Assembly: GCA_903910495.1 (NCBI GenBank)
Contig: CAIVZW010000090.1
Coordinates: 1-8,547, forward strand
Source of the DNA: an uncultured beta proteobacterium
GTDB taxonomy: Bacteria; Pseudomonadota; Gammaproteobacteria; Burkholderiales; Rhodocyclaceae
Reading direction: 5' to 3'
DNA length: 8,547 nt
Position numbers and translations under genes: made by a program. Of the stretch, positions 6,564-8,547 are shown piece after piece. The notes under the pieces were generated by a model that had not been told where the DNA came from, searched no databases, and was given only the letters and a program-made list of their open reading frames with translations. Each line of letters starts with the position of its first letter. The stretch's first letter is position 1.

Positions 6564-7703
6564 ATGGCCGAAGAAAGCGATCTCGAAAAAACAGAACCTG
6601 CGTCAGGCAGGCGCCTTGAACAGGCGCGCGAGGAGGGGCAGGTTCCCCGCTCACGGGAGATCGGTGCTTTTTTGATTCTGCTTGTTTCGGCGAGTGCCTT
6701 CTGGTTTGTCGGCCCATGGATGATGCAGCGTACGACGGCCATTGTCCGGCGTGGCCTGACTCTGGATGAGCAGCTGCTGCGCGATCCGCAGACCATGCTG
6801 CTGCGTTTCGCAGACCTCTCCCTTGATGCGCTGATTTCCTTTGCGCCACTGCTGTTGGCCCTTGTCGTTGCGGCATTGATCTCGCCTTTTCTGCTGGGTA
6901 GCTGGAATTTCTCGCTGAAGGTGCTGAGTCCAGACCTTGGGCGTCTTGATCCGATCAAAGGCTTGTCACGATTACTCTCTTGGAGCGGGCTGGTAGAACT
7001 GGTCAAGGCGGTGGCCAAGGCTTTACTGGTCGGGGGTGTCGCGACATGGGTATTGTGGAGCGAGCGGAACGATATCCTCGCGCTCTTTGGACAGTCGATC
7101 GAGCTTGGTCTCTCCAGCGCGGGTTATCTGGTCAACTACAGTTTTCTGATGATTGTCATGGCGATGCTATTAATCGTCGCCATTGATGTTCCTTTCCAGC
7201 TCTGGCAGTACCACGACAAGCTAAAAATGAGCAAGCAGGAGGTCAAGCAGGAAGGCAAGGAGATGGAGGGCAATCCGGAGGTCAAGGGACGCATCCGCCA
7301 GTTGCAGCGCGAGGCGGCGCGCAAGCGCATGATGAGTGCTGTCCCGACGGCCGACGTCATCGTCACCAACCCGACCCATTTTGCCGTGGCTCTGGCCTAC
7401 AAGAGCGGTATGGGTGCGCCGAAAGTACTGGCCAAGGGCATGGGCGAAATTGCCATGAAGATTCGCGAAATTGGTGCCGAGAACGGTGTGCCCATGCTGG
7501 AAGCGCCGCCTTTGGCACGGGCGCTCTATCGCCACGCTGATCTTGATCAGGAAATCCCGTCGGCACTTTATGCCGCAGTGGCCGAAGTCCTTGCCTACGT
7601 TTATCAATTGGCCAACTGGCGTCAGGTCGGAGGTAACTACCCGCTTCCGCCCCGTGAAATTGCCGTCCCCGCCGAACTGGTACCGGAGGCCGTAAATGGC
7701 TAA
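6564..7703 (+). CDS. flhB: FlhB flagellar type III export switch protein
   Basis: FlhB is an inner-membrane part of the flagellar export gate that switches export from rod/hook to filament substrates. The protein has 379 residues, close to the 383 of Salmonella. The cytoplasmic N-terminus has the usual [20 protein letters not shown] (8-27). Four membrane segments lie near 33-53, 90-112, 143-165 and 190-212. A charged linker (about 218-255) leads to the C-terminal domain. The autocleavage motif NPTH is at 269-272, the same position as in Salmonella, followed by FAVALAY. The C-terminal tail is rich in proline and acidic residues. It begins after the terminator and AT-rich leader, so it probably has its own promoter. 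Its stop lies inside the start of flhA. Confidence 0.97.
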   Translation: MAEESDLEKTEPASGRRLEQAREEGQVPRSREIGAFLILLVSASAFWFVGPWMMQRTTAIVRRGLTLDEQLLRDPQTMLLRFADLSLDALISFAPLLLALVVAALISPFLLGSWNFSLKVLSPDLGRLDPIKGLSRLLSWSGLVELVKAVAKALLVGGVATWVLWSERNDILALFGQSIELGLSSAGYLVNYSFLMIVMAMLLIVAIDVPFQLWQYHDKLKMSKQEVKQEGKEMEGNPEVKGRIRQLQREAARKRMMSAVPTADVIVTNPTHFAVALAYKSGMGAPKVLAKGMGEIAMKIREIGAENGVPMLEAPPLARALYRHADLDQEIPSALYAAVAEVLAYVYQLANWRQVGGNYPLPPREIAVPAELVPEAVNG

Positions 7704-8547
7704 TGCGACCATGGCACTGCAGAGTGTTTTCGGGCGATCCGGCCTCAAGCAACTGGCGGGTCCGATACTCATTCTGCTGATCCTGTCGATGATGGTGCTG
7801 CCACTGCCACCGTTCATGCTGGATCTGTTTTTTACCTTCAACATCGCGATTTCAATCATCGTCATGCTGGTGGCCATTAACGTGATGAAGCCGCTCGATT
7901 TCTCGGTCTTTCCGACCGTGCTGCTGATCACCACCCTGCTGCGCCTGTCTCTCAATGTGGCCTCGACACGTGTCGTTCTGCTCGAAGGCCATACCGGTCC
8001 GGGTGCTGCCGGTCAGGTGATCGAAGCCTTCGGACATTTCCTGGTTGGCGGCAATTATGCTGTTGGTATAGTCGTGTTTGCGATTCTGGTGATTATCAAT
8101 TTCGTGGTGATCACCAAAGGCGCTGGCCGGGTTGCCGAAGTGGCTGCACGCTTTACCCTTGATGCGATGCCGGGCAAGCAGATGGCGATTGATGCCGACC
8201 TAAACGCCGGCTTGATCGGCGAGGATGAAGCCCGCAGACGGCGTGCGACGATTGCCGAGGAAGCCGACTTTTTTGGTTCGATGGATGGTGCGTCGAAGTT
8301 CGTTCGTGGAGATGCTGTTGCCGGCATCCTGATCATGTTCATCAACATCATCGGCGGCTTGTTCGTCGGCGTGCTGCAACATAATCTGGACGTCGGAACC
8401 GCGGCAAAGACCTATACCCTGCTGACTATCGGTGACGGCCTGGTGGCACAGATTCCTGCGCTGATCATCTCGATTGCCGCGGGCATGGTTGTTACGCGGG
8501 TTGGTGACAGTCAGGATCTCTCGCAGCAGTTTATCGGCCAACTGTTC
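7696..8547 (+). CDS. flhA: FlhA flagellar type III export gate protein, N-terminal part
   Basis: The frame is open to the window edge and gives the first 284 of roughly 690 residues. FlhA is the large export-gate subunit that couples proton flow to protein export. Membrane segments are evident near 21-38, 44-64, 68-82, 116-140 and 204-226, with another near 242-266. The conserved FHIPEP-family region [20 protein letters not shown] (144-163) is present. Charged residues important in Salmonella FlhA appear two positions earlier here: Arg145, Arg152, Asp156, Asp197, Lys201, Asp206 and Asp247. The C-terminal cytoplasmic domain lies beyond the window. The ATG shares ATGGCTAA with the end of flhB, an 8-base overlap indicating coupled translation. 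GGAGG at 7685-7689 is the ribosome binding site. Confidence 0.97.
   Translation, partial: MANATMALQSVFGRSGLKQLAGPILILLILSMMVLPLPPFMLDLFFTFNIAISIIVMLVAINVMKPLDFSVFPTVLLITTLLRLSLNVASTRVVLLEGHTGPGAAGQVIEAFGHFLVGGNYAVGIVVFAILVIINFVVITKGAGRVAEVAARFTLDAMPGKQMAIDADLNAGLIGEDEARRRRATIAEEADFFGSMDGASKFVRGDAVAGILIMFINIIGGLFVGVLQHNLDVGTAAKTYTLLTIGDGLVAQIPALIISIAAGMVVTRVGDSQDLSQQFIGQLF

Noticed and set aside
7221..7955. 244-codon minus-strand frame across the flhB-flhA junction
   Set aside because: It is antisense to two clear flagellar genes, its low-complexity protein text matches no known family, and it is explained by codon bias on the plus strand.
1..8547. tRNA, rRNA, CRISPR array or intact insertion sequence
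   Set aside because: I saw no tRNA-like cloverleaf, spaced direct repeats or intact transposase gene with terminal repeats on either strand.

Overview
The window carries part of a flagellar and chemotaxis gene cluster, with every gene on the + strand. The gene content is CheR (tail only), a receiver-less CheB, two CheV, CheY, CheZ, CheA, FlhB and FlhA (first part). CheZ, two CheV paralogues and flhBA beside the che genes suggest a motile proteobacterium, most likely a betaproteobacterium, perhaps Rhodocyclales-like. That placement is inferred from gene content and sequence style, not from a search.

Layout. Positions 1-737 hold the end of cheR, overlapped by a short cheB that has only the methylesterase domain. 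Positions 738-1172 are a 435-base gap with no convincing gene and a weak candidate sigma-28-like promoter. Positions 1173-6387 form a tight five-gene block, cheV-cheV-cheY-cheZ-cheA, with gaps of 38, 21, 1 and 10 bases. It is closed by a strong intrinsic terminator with a UUCG loop at 6410-6442. An AT-rich leader of about 120 bases (6443-6563) with a TATAAT-like box precedes flhB. flhA overlaps the end of flhB by 8 bases and runs off the window.

How the parts work together. Receptors signal through CheW-type couplers to the kinase CheA; here the two CheV proteins carry CheW domains. CheA phosphorylates CheY, which acts at the flagellar switch, and CheZ dephosphorylates CheY-P. CheR and CheB add and remove receptor methyl groups for adaptation. 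FlhB and FlhA are inner-membrane parts of the flagellar type III export gate.

No undescribed system stands out; this is a recognisable chemotaxis and flagellar locus. The parts worth a second look are the receiver-less CheB, the diverged tandem cheV pair, CheY-binding-like motifs repeated in the long N-terminus of CheZ, and a CheA linker with no recognisable P2 domain.
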